Source: Streptomyces sp. RPT161
Lineage (GTDB): Bacteria > Actinomycetota > Actinomycetes > Streptomycetales > Streptomycetaceae
DNA: 64,000 bases
Direction of reading: 5' to 3'
NCBI RefSeq assembly: GCF_027533845.1
Contig: NZ_JAPZVN010000012.1
Span: 1-64,000, forward strand
Below the pieces are notes generated by a model. It saw only the letters and a list, made by a program, of their open reading frames with translations, searched no databases and was not told where the DNA came from. Position numbers and translations under genes: made by a program. This document shows, piece after piece, positions 18,414 through 27,191 of this stretch (positions within the stretch are counted from its first letter, which is position 1; each line of letters opens with the position of its first letter).

Positions 18414-18617
18414 ATGGCCAGCGGCACCGTGAAGTGGTTCAACGCGGAAAAGGGCTTCGGTTTCATCGAGCAGGACGGTGGCGGCGCCGACGTGTTCGCG
18501 CACTACTCGAACATCGACGCTCAAGGATTCCGTTCGCTTGAGGAGGGCCAGAAGGTGACGTTCGACGTCGCCCAGGGCCAGAAGGGCCCCCAGGCGGAGC
18601 GCATCCGCCTGGCGTAA
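18414..18617 (+). CDS. cold-shock protein, CspA family (second copy)
   Basis: A 67-residue CspA-type RNA chaperone with intact RNP1 (KGFGFIEQ) and RNP2 (DVFAHYSNI). The first 35 or so residues are identical to the copy at 9554-9757; changes cluster in the [11 protein letters not shown] loop and the tail ERIRLA. TGAGGAG precedes the ATG. A hairpin follows closely, so the gene is monocistronic. Two such genes within 9 kb suggests a local duplication or redundancy in cold response. Confidence 0.95.
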   Translation: MASGTVKWFNAEKGFGFIEQDGGGADVFAHYSNIDAQGFRSLEEGQKVTFDVAQGQKGPQAERIRLA

Positions 18618-18627
18618 CAACGCGAAT

Positions 18628-18658
18628 GGCCCCGGTCGGACGGTCTCCGGCCGGGGCC
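18628..18658 (+). terminator. hairpin after second csp gene
   Basis: GGCCCCGGTCGG pairs with CCGGCCGGGGCC across a short loop, 10 nt after the stop codon, with minor mismatch and no T-tract. Confidence 0.7.
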
Positions 18659-19010
18659 TCGCACTGTCTGGTGCCCTGCTCCGCAGCGCCTGGACGGTAC
18701 TGGCCCAGTAGGCGCGGCAACGCAGGGGTGCTGGTTGCCGCGAGACAGGCCCGGGGCAGCGGCGTGACCGCTCACCATGCCGCTTCACCGCCGCCCGGTT
18801 CGTCGCCCTGCCATGAGGTGGAATTTCCGTGTCGGGCGGTCGGGTGAGGCGAACACCGTGGTGGGCTGGGGCGGTGCGCCGTCACGGTAACGCGTGACAG
18901 GAGTCGGAACAGCCTCGGTGTGACGGGTCACCCGGGTGCGGCGCAAGTCGGCTGGGGCAGGCGAGCGGCTACAGCTGAGGACGGCGATGAGTGGGAAGGA
19001 GGCGCGCACG

Positions 19011-19865
19011 GTGGATGACACGTCGCGGCTCGCGCCGGGTGCCGACCGGTCCAAGCGGGGCTGGTGGTACGAGTTGCTGGGCTGCGCTGGCCACGGGCAC
19101 GAATTGGTGGCCAGGGACGCCTCTCGGATCCGGCCGCAGGACGCCTGGCTGGTCCGCGAGCACCAAGGTCTGCGCTGGCACCGCTGCCTGCGCTGTGACG
19201 CCTGGCTGGCCCTGCCTCCCCCCAGCACGCCAGGCCGGGAGTACGCCCCGGGGCGTGAGGAGATCCAACTCCCCTTGCGGGGCCGGGCACTTCGCGATCG
19301 GTACGTGCTGCGCCTGATCGCGCTCGACCGTCTGCTGCACTTCCTGGTCCTGGCCGTGCTGGCTGCGGCAGTGCTGGGTTTCGCCGGTGAGCGCAGTCGT
19401 CTGCGTGCTCCGTTCTACCGCGTCGTAGATGCCTTGCAGAACGGTGTCGGCGGCGTGGGGGGCCGCTCGGCGCATGGACTGCTGGGCGAGTTGGACCGGG
19501 CTTTCGGGGCGCGCTCGGCGACCTTGTGGGCCATCGGCGCGGTCCTGGCGGCTTACGCCGTGCTGGAGGGCGTCGAGGCGGTCGGATTGTGGACAGGGCG
19601 GCGGTGGGCCGAGTACCTGACGTTCGTGGCGACTTCCGTGCTGCTTGTTCCCGAGGTCTACGAGCTGACGGGAACGGTGACCGCAGGCAAGGTCATCACG
19701 CTTGTCATCAACTGCGCCGTGGTGGCCTATCTGCTGTTCGCCAAGCGGCTGTTCGGCGTGCGGGGCGGGGGGCGAGCGCAGCGGGCCGAGGTGGCACGGG
19801 ACAGCGGCTGGGCGGCGGTCGACCGGGTGTACCCGGGCGCCGGGCTTTCCGGCGAGTCGGGCTGA
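19011..19865 (+). CDS. DUF2127 family membrane protein
   Basis: About 284 residues. A soluble N-terminal part of about 90 residues contains a paired-Cys motif (HRCLRCDAW), which could bind metal. It is followed by four hydrophobic segments, with LRLIALDRLLHFLVLAVLA and TLWAIGAVLAAYAVLEGVEA typical of DUF2127. Function is unknown. GTG 19011 is supported by AAGGAGG eight bases upstream; an in-frame ATG at 18987 is the alternative. It stands alone. Confidence 0.75.
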   Translation: MDDTSRLAPGADRSKRGWWYELLGCAGHGHELVARDASRIRPQDAWLVREHQGLRWHRCLRCDAWLALPPPSTPGREYAPGREEIQLPLRGRALRDRYVLRLIALDRLLHFLVLAVLAAAVLGFAGERSRLRAPFYRVVDALQNGVGGVGGRSAHGLLGELDRAFGARSATLWAIGAVLAAYAVLEGVEAVGLWTGRRWAEYLTFVATSVLLVPEVYELTGTVTAGKVITLVINCAVVAYLLFAKRLFGVRGGGRAQRAEVARDSGWAAVDRVYPGAGLSGESG

Positions 19866-20069
19866 TGGCCGTGCGGTCGGCCGGCGCAGGCGCGTTGACG
19901 GCAGGTGACTTCGGGGCACGTCCGTAGCCCGGTGGGGGAGAGGTCCTGCCGCTGTCGACGGCGACGCCCATCATGGTTGCGGCGACGGTGCCGTGGGAGG
20001 TGATGACGCCCTGGAAGCCGGGCTGGCTTCATGGGCGACCTGTTGACGGTCCGGGCTTGGCTGGCGCTG

Positions 20070-20516
20070 TCACCTGTGGCGCGGCGTTGCCGGGGCTGTC
20101 ACGCCTCCCACCAGGACGTCGTGCACCGTGAACCGCTCGAGTTCGGTTGCGACAGCGTCGGCGACCGCACGATCGAGAGCGGTCAGCGACTTCTGGACGC
20201 CGCGCCCGATGGCACACGCCGGATCGGGGCCGTGTAGGCCGAGTACCGGGTCGTCGCCTTGGAGGAGCCGCCAGATCCGGGCGAGCGTGACGTCCCGGGC
20301 GTCGGTCGCAAGCTCCCAGCCACCATGCACGCCCGGACGTGACCGCACCAAGCCGCCGTCACGCAGTGGGCCGAGCACCCGGCGCACGTAGACGGGGTTG
20401 ACGTTGGTGCTCTCGGACAGTTCCTCCGAGCTCGCGGGGCGGCCTTCGGTCACGCCGGCGAGGTAGGTCAACACGTGCACGGCGACCGCGAACTGGGTGT
20501 TGGTCGACCGGGCCAT
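20070..20516 (-). CDS. Rrf2 family transcriptional regulator
   Basis: A 148-residue Rrf2-type winged-helix repressor: TQFAVAVHVLTYLAG, SSEELSESTNVNPVYVRRVL and LRDGGLVRSRPGVHGGWELA are the family signature. It has only one cysteine in the region where iron-sulfur Rrf2 proteins have three, so it probably does not hold a cluster and may sense ligands as YwnA-like members do. It is divergent from the NmrA-type reductase 79 bp away, with an inverted repeat between them, which fits autoregulation and control of that gene. Confidence 0.88.
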   Translation of the reverse strand: MARSTNTQFAVAVHVLTYLAGVTEGRPASSEELSESTNVNPVYVRRVLGPLRDGGLVRSRPGVHGGWELATDARDVTLARIWRLLQGDDPVLGLHGPDPACAIGRGVQKSLTALDRAVADAVATELERFTVHDVLVGGVTAPATPRHR

Positions 20517-20537
20517 GCGCCCATCTTGCCATATCGC

Positions 20538-20556
20538 AACCGTTGTGGCTACGGTT
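20538..20556. promoter_or_regulatory. inverted repeat between Rrf2 and NmrA genes
   Basis: AACCGT and ACGGTT separated by 7 bp, centred in the 79-bp divergent gap. It is a candidate operator for the Rrf2 regulator. Confidence 0.5.
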
Positions 20557-20595
20557 AGTAAATCCGCAATCATGATGACTACGAATTGGGGAGAG

Positions 20596-21456
20596 ATGAC
20601 GATCGCCATCACCGGGGCTTCCGGTCCTCTGGGGCGCGCCAGCACCGGCTTTCTGCTGCAGGCCGTCGACCCGCGAGAGGTCGTGCTCACCACTCGGCAT
20701 CCGGACTCACTGGCCGAACTCGCCGCGCGCGGTGCCGACGTGCGACGGGCCGACTTCGCCGATCCGCGCACGCTTGCCACCGCGTTCAAGGGCGTTGACC
20801 GGCTGCTGCTCATCTCCACCGACGCGATCGGTTCGCGTCTCGACCAGCAGCGCGCAGCCATCTCTGCCGCTGCCGACGCGGGTGTCCGGCACGTCGTGTA
20901 CACCTCCGTTCCCGAACCGGTACCGGCCAACCCGGCACTGGTGGTCGCCGACCACGCGGGCACCGAGCAGGCGCTGCGCGACAGCGGTCTGCGGTGGACG
21001 GTCCTGCGCAACAACCTGTATGCGCACATGCAGGTGCCGGTCATCGAGCAGGCTGTCGCCTCGGGCCGGCTCGTGACCAACGGCGGCACCGGCGCCACCG
21101 CCTACGTGACCCGCGAAGACTGCGCGGCGGCGGCCGCCGCGGTCCTGACCCAGGAAGGGCACGAGGGCCAGGCGTACGACATCACCGGCCCAGAGGCGTT
21201 GAGCGCCGTCGACCTCGTGGCCCTCGCACGCGAGATCGGCGGTCGCGACGTCGAACTCGTAAGCGTCGACGACGCCGCGTCCACAGCCGGCCTGCGGGCG
21301 GCCGGGCTTCCGGACGAGACCGCGGAGCTGGTGACGTCGTTCGGCGCGGCGACTCGCGGCGGCTTCCTCGCGAACGTCAGCTCAGCGGTCGCCGACCTGA
21401 CCGGCCACACGCCCAAGGCGCTGGCGGATGTCGTCCGGGAAGCGCTGAAGTCCTGA
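20596..21456 (+). CDS. NmrA-type NAD(P)-binding reductase (quinone reductase-like)
   Basis: A 286-residue Rossmann-fold protein. The nucleotide-binding motif is ITGASGPLGR at residues 4-13, and the atypical NmrA pattern (VLTTRHPDSL, VRRADFADP) follows. It resembles YtfG-type NADPH:quinone oxidoreductases. ATG 20596 follows GGGGAGAG. It is divergent from the Rrf2 regulator and probably its target, as in YwnA/YwnB-like pairs that respond to electrophiles. The substrate is not known from sequence. Confidence 0.85.
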   Translation: MTIAITGASGPLGRASTGFLLQAVDPREVVLTTRHPDSLAELAARGADVRRADFADPRTLATAFKGVDRLLLISTDAIGSRLDQQRAAISAAADAGVRHVVYTSVPEPVPANPALVVADHAGTEQALRDSGLRWTVLRNNLYAHMQVPVIEQAVASGRLVTNGGTGATAYVTREDCAAAAAAVLTQEGHEGQAYDITGPEALSAVDLVALAREIGGRDVELVSVDDAASTAGLRAAGLPDETAELVTSFGAATRGGFLANVSSAVADLTGHTPKALADVVREALKS

Positions 21457-21471
21457 CCGCGCAGCGCCGGG

Positions 21472-21516
21472 CGACGGCTCGGCGAAGCGGTCACCCGGGA
21501 GCGCGCCGAGCCGTCG
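21472..21516 (+). terminator. hairpin after NmrA gene
   Basis: A 13-bp inverted repeat CGACGGCTCGGCG/CGCCGAGCCGTCG (21472-21484 and 21504-21516), 15 bp past the stop codon. Confidence 0.65.
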
Positions 21517-21787
21517 TGCGCAGCGCGCGAACCGAATCGCCGCCCCCTCTGGAACTCGACATCCCTCCACACAGCGACTCCCCTGCAATGCCCACGGACG
21601 GTTTCCGGCCAGTCCGATCCGTCGGTGACGTCTTCGTCATCGGAGATGCCGCCTGACGCTCTTCCAGCCCGAATGCCGGATGCCCGGCTGTCACTCGCAT
21701 TTCGCCCGCGGTGCCGGAGCATTCACCCTCACGGCAACGCGAATCATCGTCCGACCAGCGGCGACCGGCCGCACCAGGAGGTTCAAC
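21517..21787. other. gap with possible oxidoreductase remnant
   Basis: The plus-strand stretch 21590-21655 reads PTDGFRPVRS...GDVFVIGDAA before a stop. This resembles the C-terminal FAD-binding motif of pyridine nucleotide-disulphide oxidoreductases (TDxxLRxxGxxxVFAIGDxA). It is too short to call and may be a relic. Confidence 0.3.
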
Positions 21788-22573
21788 GTGACCGGCGAAG
21801 ACCAAACCGACACTCTCCACCTGCGTCGCCTGGCGTGGGCGGGCGTCGAGGTCCGCCTCGGCGACACCCGTCTGCTGATCGACCCCCTTGAGCACGCCGA
21901 GCCGCTCGCCCCCGCCCTCGGGGCGCCGCGGCGGCCCCTGCCACCCGTCGACACGGCGCCTGGGACACACGCCTTGATCACGCATCTGCACCCGGACCAC
22001 TACGACCATGAACTGCTCGCGCGGCTCACGGTCTCCGGAACCGTCGGCTGCCACGCGCCCATCGCACCAACGCTGACGGAAGCCGGCATCGACGCGATCC
22101 CGCAGGAACTTGAACAGCCGCGCGCCATCGGCCCGTTGACCGTAACGCCTGTCACCGCGCTGGACTGGCGAGGCGGCGACGCCGACCAGGTCGCCTGGGT
22201 CGTGGCCGGCGCCGGACGGCGGATCATCCACTGCGGCGACACCATGTGGCACGGCAACTGGTGGCAGATCGCCCGCGACCACGGCCCGTTCGACGTCGCC
22301 TTCCTGCCGGTCAACGGCGTCATAGCCCGCTTCGAAGGCTACGAGGCCAACGTGCCCGTCACCATGACACCCGAGCAGGCGATAGAGGCCGCCGCCGTAC
22401 TCGGTGCCACTTCCGCCTGCGCGATCCACTACGGGCTCTTCCACAACCCGCCTACCTACGTCGAACAACCGGACATCGAGCAGCGCTTCCGTCAAGCCGC
22501 CGAGGCACGCGGCATCACGGCAGTACTCGTGGACGACGGGGAAGTCGTTCCCGTTCCGTCCACCCGCGCATGA
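21788..22573 (+). CDS. metallo-beta-lactamase-fold hydrolase (UlaG-like)
   Basis: A 261-residue MBL-fold protein. The metal motif is THLHPDHYDHE (HxHxDH), with further ligands in IIHCGDTMWHG and AIHYG near the C-terminus. The branch includes UlaG-like lactonases and phospholipase-like enzymes. GTG 21788 is preceded by AGGAGG at a 6-nt spacing, a decisive start; the open frame upstream to 21680 is not supported. The substrate is unknown. Confidence 0.87.
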   Translation: MTGEDQTDTLHLRRLAWAGVEVRLGDTRLLIDPLEHAEPLAPALGAPRRPLPPVDTAPGTHALITHLHPDHYDHELLARLTVSGTVGCHAPIAPTLTEAGIDAIPQELEQPRAIGPLTVTPVTALDWRGGDADQVAWVVAGAGRRIIHCGDTMWHGNWWQIARDHGPFDVAFLPVNGVIARFEGYEANVPVTMTPEQAIEAAAVLGATSACAIHYGLFHNPPTYVEQPDIEQRFRQAAEARGITAVLVDDGEVVPVPSTRA

Positions 22574-22848
22574 CCGCTGTGCGGCACTGCGCTTGCCCGA
22601 GACCCCATCCGCGCCTCCTGTGAGGACTACCGCGCCGCGGCGAGCACTGATCTGGTCCACGACGACGAGACGCCCTCGCAGGCCGCCTTGCCCTCGCGGG
22701 CCTTCCCGGGGTCGGGCGACGCCGGAAGGCCGTCCGAGGCCGTGACTCCGTATCACCTGTACAACACAGGAGCGAAAGTGTGATTGTTGTGTAATCGTCT
22801 GCGGCTAAAGTGTGGGCTGCTCAAACATTCGGGCGCTAGGCGCCAGTC

Positions 22849-25212
22849 GTGAGAGGAAGGCCCGCCCTGCCTACGGTCTCCCGGGCGCCCCGTCGGCACC
22901 GTACGCGCCGCCGCGCCGACATGCCGCTGCTCGGCGGAGTCCGCCCACCCATCGCCTCGTTCATCGTGCTGCTGCTGGTGGTCGCCGCCCTCACCGTCGC
23001 CGGTCTCGGCAGCGTCCACGGCGAGCAGGTGCCGCAAGCCGTGCTGGGCGGCGAGCAGCAGACCGCCGCCGACATCGCCGTCTCCGTGCGGACGGCGATC
23101 GACGCCGAGGCGACCACCGTACGCCGCACCGGGGACTCGTACACGGTGACGGGCAGGACCACTCCGGCGCAGGTGCTCAAGTCACTGGCCGCCGCGCGGA
23201 AAGCGGTGCTCGGCGGCGCGCTGCTGGACACGCAGTCCGGCCGCGTACTGGCGACCGGCGGCGAGCGGGTGCCGCTGACCGGGGTGGACGCCAAGGCGCT
23301 GACCGGCGACCACGGCACGGCCCCGCCGCGGCTGGTGACCGCGGGTACCGGGCAGCGGATGCTGTACTTCGCCAACGTCACCCTGCCCGCGCAGAGCGTG
23401 GACGCTAACCAGGACCAGAACCCGGACGCCGCCCTGCCCCAGCGCAAGCAGTGGCTGCTGGTGGTCTCCGAGGCGCTGCCCGCGCTCACCTCGTACGGCG
23501 ACGGGCGCACCGCCCAAGTGCTGGACGCCAAGGGGAACATGCTCGCCACCGCCGCCAGCGGTATGGCGCAGCCGCTGGACGCGGCCGACCTCGGGATCCC
23601 CTCGGCGGCGGTCGACGCGGCGGTGTCAGCCCACGGCGCCGGAGCCTCTGGAAGCCTGCTGGGAGCCACTTCGGGTGGCCGGCAGACGGTGGCCGGATGG
23701 GCGTCGGTCGCCTCGTCGTCCGGCACCGGCGACGCCGACCGTCTCGGGCTGGTCGTGCTGACCTTCCGCCCGGTTCCCGTCATGGGGCCCTCGGTCGACT
23801 ATTCGCGGTTCGCGCTGGTCGCCGCCGGGGTGCTGGCAGGGATCGCGCTGCTGGTCGGCCTGCTCCTCCAACTCACCGTGCAGCGGCCCCTGCTGCGGCT
23901 GTACCTGTCGGCCGACCGGCTGGCCAGAGGTGCGGGGGAGAGCGGTCCGCGGACCGCCGAGGATCTGGCCCGGCCGGTTCCGGTGCACGGGCTCGGCGAA
24001 CCGGCCCGGATCGGACGGGCGTTGGAGTCGCTGCGCCGCCAACTGCTGGGCGAGAGCGGTCCGGAGGAGATACCGGTACGGCGCGGCCCGGGCTGCAGGG
24101 CGCTCGCCGTCATCGCGATGCTGCTGGTGGCCGCTTGGGCGGCGCCGCTCATCTTCCTGCTGAACCGGGCGGATACCGCGACCGCGGTGCCGGCGCCCGT
24201 CGTCGCCGACCAGCAGGCGCGCACCGAGATCGCGGCGAACCGGATCAGGCAGTCCCTCGGCGAGTCGTACACCGACCTGTCGGACGTGGCGAAAAGCCTG
24301 TCCGGCACGACGAAGGCCGCCCAGACCACGGTCCTGGGACGCACCCTCGCCGACCACCACCACTTCCGCTCGCTGTACCTGATCGGCCGCACCGGCGCCA
24401 TCGTGCTACGGGTCGGCAAGACGCCGCTGCGCACCATCGTCCACGTGCCCGGCGGCAGCGGGATCACCACCGTGAACACCTCGGGCCGGATCCCGGCGAT
24501 CGCGGCCTACGCCCAGATACCGGTCGGCAAGGGCGGGGCCCTCGCGGGTGGTGGGGTGGTGCTCTTCGGTGAGATAGATGTGAACGCGCTCAACTCCGAG
24601 CTGCCCAGACCGAAGCTGGGCGGTGTCTGGGTGACCGACGCGAACTACAAGGTGCTGGCGGCGAGCATCGGCTACCGGGCCTTCGAGGCGCTGCCCGGCT
24701 CGGGCCTGACCCGGCTCGCCACCTCGACCCAGAGCGCCCCGGGTACCGCGGGCACCGCCACCTCGGCGGTCCTCCACTCCTCCTCCGGCCCGTCCGTCGC
24801 CGCCGCCGCGCCGCTCGCCCAGAGCGGCCCCACCGTCGGGCTCGGCTGGCGGGTGGTGACCGCCGAACCGGCGGCGGCGCTCCAACTACCCGCGTTCCAG
24901 GCCGAGCAGCGCACCATGCTCGCCGGCGTGCTCGGCCTCACGGTCGGCGTGGCCTGCCTGGGCTGGCTGCACATCGTGGTGATCCGGCCGCTGCGCACCA
25001 TGGCCGTGCTCGCCGAGCGGCTCGCCGGTGGAGACCGGCGCACTGTGCTGTACCCGGTCAACCACGACGAGGCGGGCTCGGTCACCCGCAGCCTGGAGCT
25101 GATCCGGCAGGCGCTGGCGGAACGGGGCCGGGGGAGCAGATCCGGTCACGCCTCCGCCGCCCAACCCGGCCCACCCGCCCAGTCCCGGCACACGAGCGCA
25201 CCCCAGCGGTAG
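22849..25212 (+). CDS. double sensor/HAMP membrane protein of the pgs locus
   Basis: About 787 residues arranged as two similar halves. Each has a transmembrane helix, an extracytoplasmic sensor-like region, a second helix and a HAMP-like linker. Helices lie near residues 35-58, 325-348, 425-443 and 697-715. The second HAMP is clear (VIRPLRTMAVLAERLAGGD). No kinase, cyclase or methyl-accepting domain follows; the tail is Pro/Ser-rich. It heads the operon with pgsB 15 bp downstream, so it may regulate or scaffold polymer synthesis. The start is uncertain: GTG 22849 has no good Shine-Dalgarno, and ATG 22921 is an alternative. Confidence 0.7.
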   Translation: MRGRPALPTVSRAPRRHRTRRRADMPLLGGVRPPIASFIVLLLVVAALTVAGLGSVHGEQVPQAVLGGEQQTAADIAVSVRTAIDAEATTVRRTGDSYTVTGRTTPAQVLKSLAAARKAVLGGALLDTQSGRVLATGGERVPLTGVDAKALTGDHGTAPPRLVTAGTGQRMLYFANVTLPAQSVDANQDQNPDAALPQRKQWLLVVSEALPALTSYGDGRTAQVLDAKGNMLATAASGMAQPLDAADLGIPSAAVDAAVSAHGAGASGSLLGATSGGRQTVAGWASVASSSGTGDADRLGLVVLTFRPVPVMGPSVDYSRFALVAAGVLAGIALLVGLLLQLTVQRPLLRLYLSADRLARGAGESGPRTAEDLARPVPVHGLGEPARIGRALESLRRQLLGESGPEEIPVRRGPGCRALAVIAMLLVAAWAAPLIFLLNRADTATAVPAPVVADQQARTEIAANRIRQSLGESYTDLSDVAKSLSGTTKAAQTTVLGRTLADHHHFRSLYLIGRTGAIVLRVGKTPLRTIVHVPGGSGITTVNTSGRIPAIAAYAQIPVGKGGALAGGGVVLFGEIDVNALNSELPRPKLGGVWVTDANYKVLAASIGYRAFEALPGSGLTRLATSTQSAPGTAGTATSAVLHSSSGPSVAAAAPLAQSGPTVGLGWRVVTAEPAAALQLPAFQAEQRTMLAGVLGLTVGVACLGWLHIVVIRPLRTMAVLAERLAGGDRRTVLYPVNHDEAGSVTRSLELIRQALAERGRGSRSGHASAAQPGPPAQSRHTSAPQR

Positions 25213-25227
25213 AAGGACGGAATCGAC

Positions 25228-26664
25228 GTGCTCTTTCTCTATCTCGTCCTGCTGCTGTGCTGCACCGCGCTGCTGGTCGCCGGAGTCCTGGAGCAGAAGC
25301 GGCACTTCGCCTCGCTGGAGCAGATCCCGACACGGGTGCTGGTCAACGGCATCCGCGGCAAGAGCTCGATCACTCGGCTGTGCGCGGGCGCGCTGCGCGG
25401 CGGCGGTCTGGCCACCGTCGCCAAGACCACCGGTACGGCCGCCCGGTTCATCCACCCGGACGCCACCGAGGAGCCGGTCTACCGCAAGTTCGGGCTGTCC
25501 AACATCGTCGAGCAGATCGGCATCGTGCGGCGTGCGGCGGCGTACCGGCCGGACGCGCTGGTGATCGAGTGCATGGCGGTGATGCCCGCGTTGCAGGAGA
25601 TCAACCAGGAGAAGCTGATCCGTTCCACCATCGGCGTGCTGTGCAACGTCCGAGAGGACCACCTTGAGGAGATGGGGCCGACCCTCGACGACGTCGCCCG
25701 CTCGCTCTCCCGCTCGATGCCGGTCGGCGGGGTCTGCGTCACCGCGGAGAAGGAGCGGCTGCACATCCTCAAGGAGGAGGCCGACAAGCGGAACTGCCGA
25801 CTGGTCGCGGTCGATCCGGAGACGGTGACCGACGCCGAACTGCGCGGCTTCAGCTGGTTCACCTTCAAGGAGAACGTGGCGATCGCGCTCGCGGTGGCCG
25901 AACTCCTCGGTGTGGAACGGCAGACCGCCCTTCAGGGCATGTGGGACGCCCCGCCGGACCCGGGCGTGCTGTCGGTGGAGCGCTACGCCACGCCGGAGGG
26001 CAAGCGGCTGCGGTTCGCCAATGTCTTCGCCGCCAACGACCCCGAGTCCACGCTGATGAACGTCAAGCAGCTGGAGGATCTCGGCGCCATCCGGCGGCCG
26101 CTGAACGTGGTCATCAACTGCCGCCCGGACCGGGTGGAGCGCAACGGCCAGATGGGCGCGATCGTCTCCGACCTCGGCGCCGAGGTGGTCTTCCTGATCG
26201 GGCACCCGACCAAGAGCGCCCGCGACGCGATTCCCGCGGGCTTCACCGGCCGGGTGGTCGACCTCGGCGGCGACAGGCGCGACCCGGAGGAGCTGACCGC
26301 CGCGATCCTCGCCGAACTCGCCCCGAACTCCTCGCTGGTGGCGATCGGCAACATCCACGGCCAGGGCGAGCTGTTCCTGGAGTGCCTCGCCGAGCTGCCG
26401 CTCGACGACTCCGATGAGCCGCTCGCCGTCGCCCCCGACGGCCTGGACCAGGACACCGTGCAGATCGCGGTCTCCCGGCCGCCCGAGCCGGAGCCGTACA
26501 GCTGGGTGGCACCCCTGGAGACCCCGGCGTACGGCCTGCACGTCCCCGGACAGCGCGAGCTGGCCCGCCGGTTCGCCGCCCGCCACGGCCGCCCGGCCGA
26601 GGGGGGCGGCGAGACCGACCCGCACCAGTCCTACGATCCGTACCAGCCGACGAGGAACCCGTAA
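25228..26664 (+). CDS. pgsB: PgsB/CapB poly-gamma-glutamate synthase subunit
   Basis: A 478-residue Mur-ligase-like amide ligase. After an N-terminal hydrophobic segment (LFLYLVLLLCCTALLVAG) comes the ATP-binding loop NGIRGKSSITRL, then KTTGTAAR, CNVREDHLEEMGPT and NVFAANDPEST, all characteristic of CapB/PgsB. It activates the growing chain as acyl phosphate and adds glutamate through the gamma carboxyl. The C-terminus is longer than in Bacillus, with a Pro/Glu-rich tail of about 80 residues. GTG 25228 follows AGAAGGA. It is directly followed by pgsC. The polymer has not been shown here; the residue could differ from glutamate. Confidence 0.92.
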   Translation: MLFLYLVLLLCCTALLVAGVLEQKRHFASLEQIPTRVLVNGIRGKSSITRLCAGALRGGGLATVAKTTGTAARFIHPDATEEPVYRKFGLSNIVEQIGIVRRAAAYRPDALVIECMAVMPALQEINQEKLIRSTIGVLCNVREDHLEEMGPTLDDVARSLSRSMPVGGVCVTAEKERLHILKEEADKRNCRLVAVDPETVTDAELRGFSWFTFKENVAIALAVAELLGVERQTALQGMWDAPPDPGVLSVERYATPEGKRLRFANVFAANDPESTLMNVKQLEDLGAIRRPLNVVINCRPDRVERNGQMGAIVSDLGAEVVFLIGHPTKSARDAIPAGFTGRVVDLGGDRRDPEELTAAILAELAPNSSLVAIGNIHGQGELFLECLAELPLDDSDEPLAVAPDGLDQDTVQIAVSRPPEPEPYSWVAPLETPAYGLHVPGQRELARRFAARHGRPAEGGGETDPHQSYDPYQPTRNP

Positions 26665-27147
26665 GTGATCCCCGCCAACCTCACCGCACAGACCGCCGCG
26701 CTCGGGATCGCCCTCGGGCTGGTCTTCTCGCTGGTCTGCTACCTGACCACCAACCTCTCGCCCGGCGGGATGATCACCCCGGGCTGGGTGGCCCTCACAC
26801 TCGTCACCGACGTGCAGATGGCCGCGATGATGGTGGGCGTCGCGGCGCTGACCTTCTTCGCGACGAAGCTGCTGCAACGCAACGTGATCCTGTACGGCAA
26901 GCGGCTGTTCGCCGCCGTGGTGCTGTGCGCGGTGCTGATGCAGACCACGGTGATGCTCGCGCTCAACCACGAGTTCCCGCTGCTGTACACATCGCAGACG
27001 CTCGGCTTCATCGTGCCGGGTCTCATCTCCTACCAACTGGTCCGTCAGCCGCTGGCGCCCACTCTCATCTCCACGACGGCGGTGACGCTGGCCACCTACG
27101 TGGTGCTGGTCGCCGGACTGCTGCTCGGCGCCTTGCCGACCGGCTGA
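26665..27147 (+). CDS. pgsC: PgsC/CapC poly-gamma-glutamate biosynthesis membrane subunit
   Basis: A 160-residue integral membrane protein with four to five hydrophobic segments. LVCYLTTNLSPGGMITPGWVAL is the conserved CapC opening and GLISYQLVRQPLAPTLISTTAV the conserved end. It forms the membrane complex with PgsB. The GTG start immediately follows the PgsB stop, so the two are coupled. Its C-terminal part is the parent-like sequence of a decayed copy at 43508-43696. Confidence 0.92.
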   Translation: MIPANLTAQTAALGIALGLVFSLVCYLTTNLSPGGMITPGWVALTLVTDVQMAAMMVGVAALTFFATKLLQRNVILYGKRLFAAVVLCAVLMQTTVMLALNHEFPLLYTSQTLGFIVPGLISYQLVRQPLAPTLISTTAVTLATYVVLVAGLLLGALPTG

Positions 27148-27191
27148 CCCGCCCCCGCCCGCTCGCCCCCGTACCACCAGGAGGACGTGCC

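Noticed and set aside
21590-21655. Short VFVIGDAA-ending peptide
   Set aside because: It looks like an FAD-binding C-terminal motif, but only about 22 codons remain, so chance or a relic cannot be told apart.
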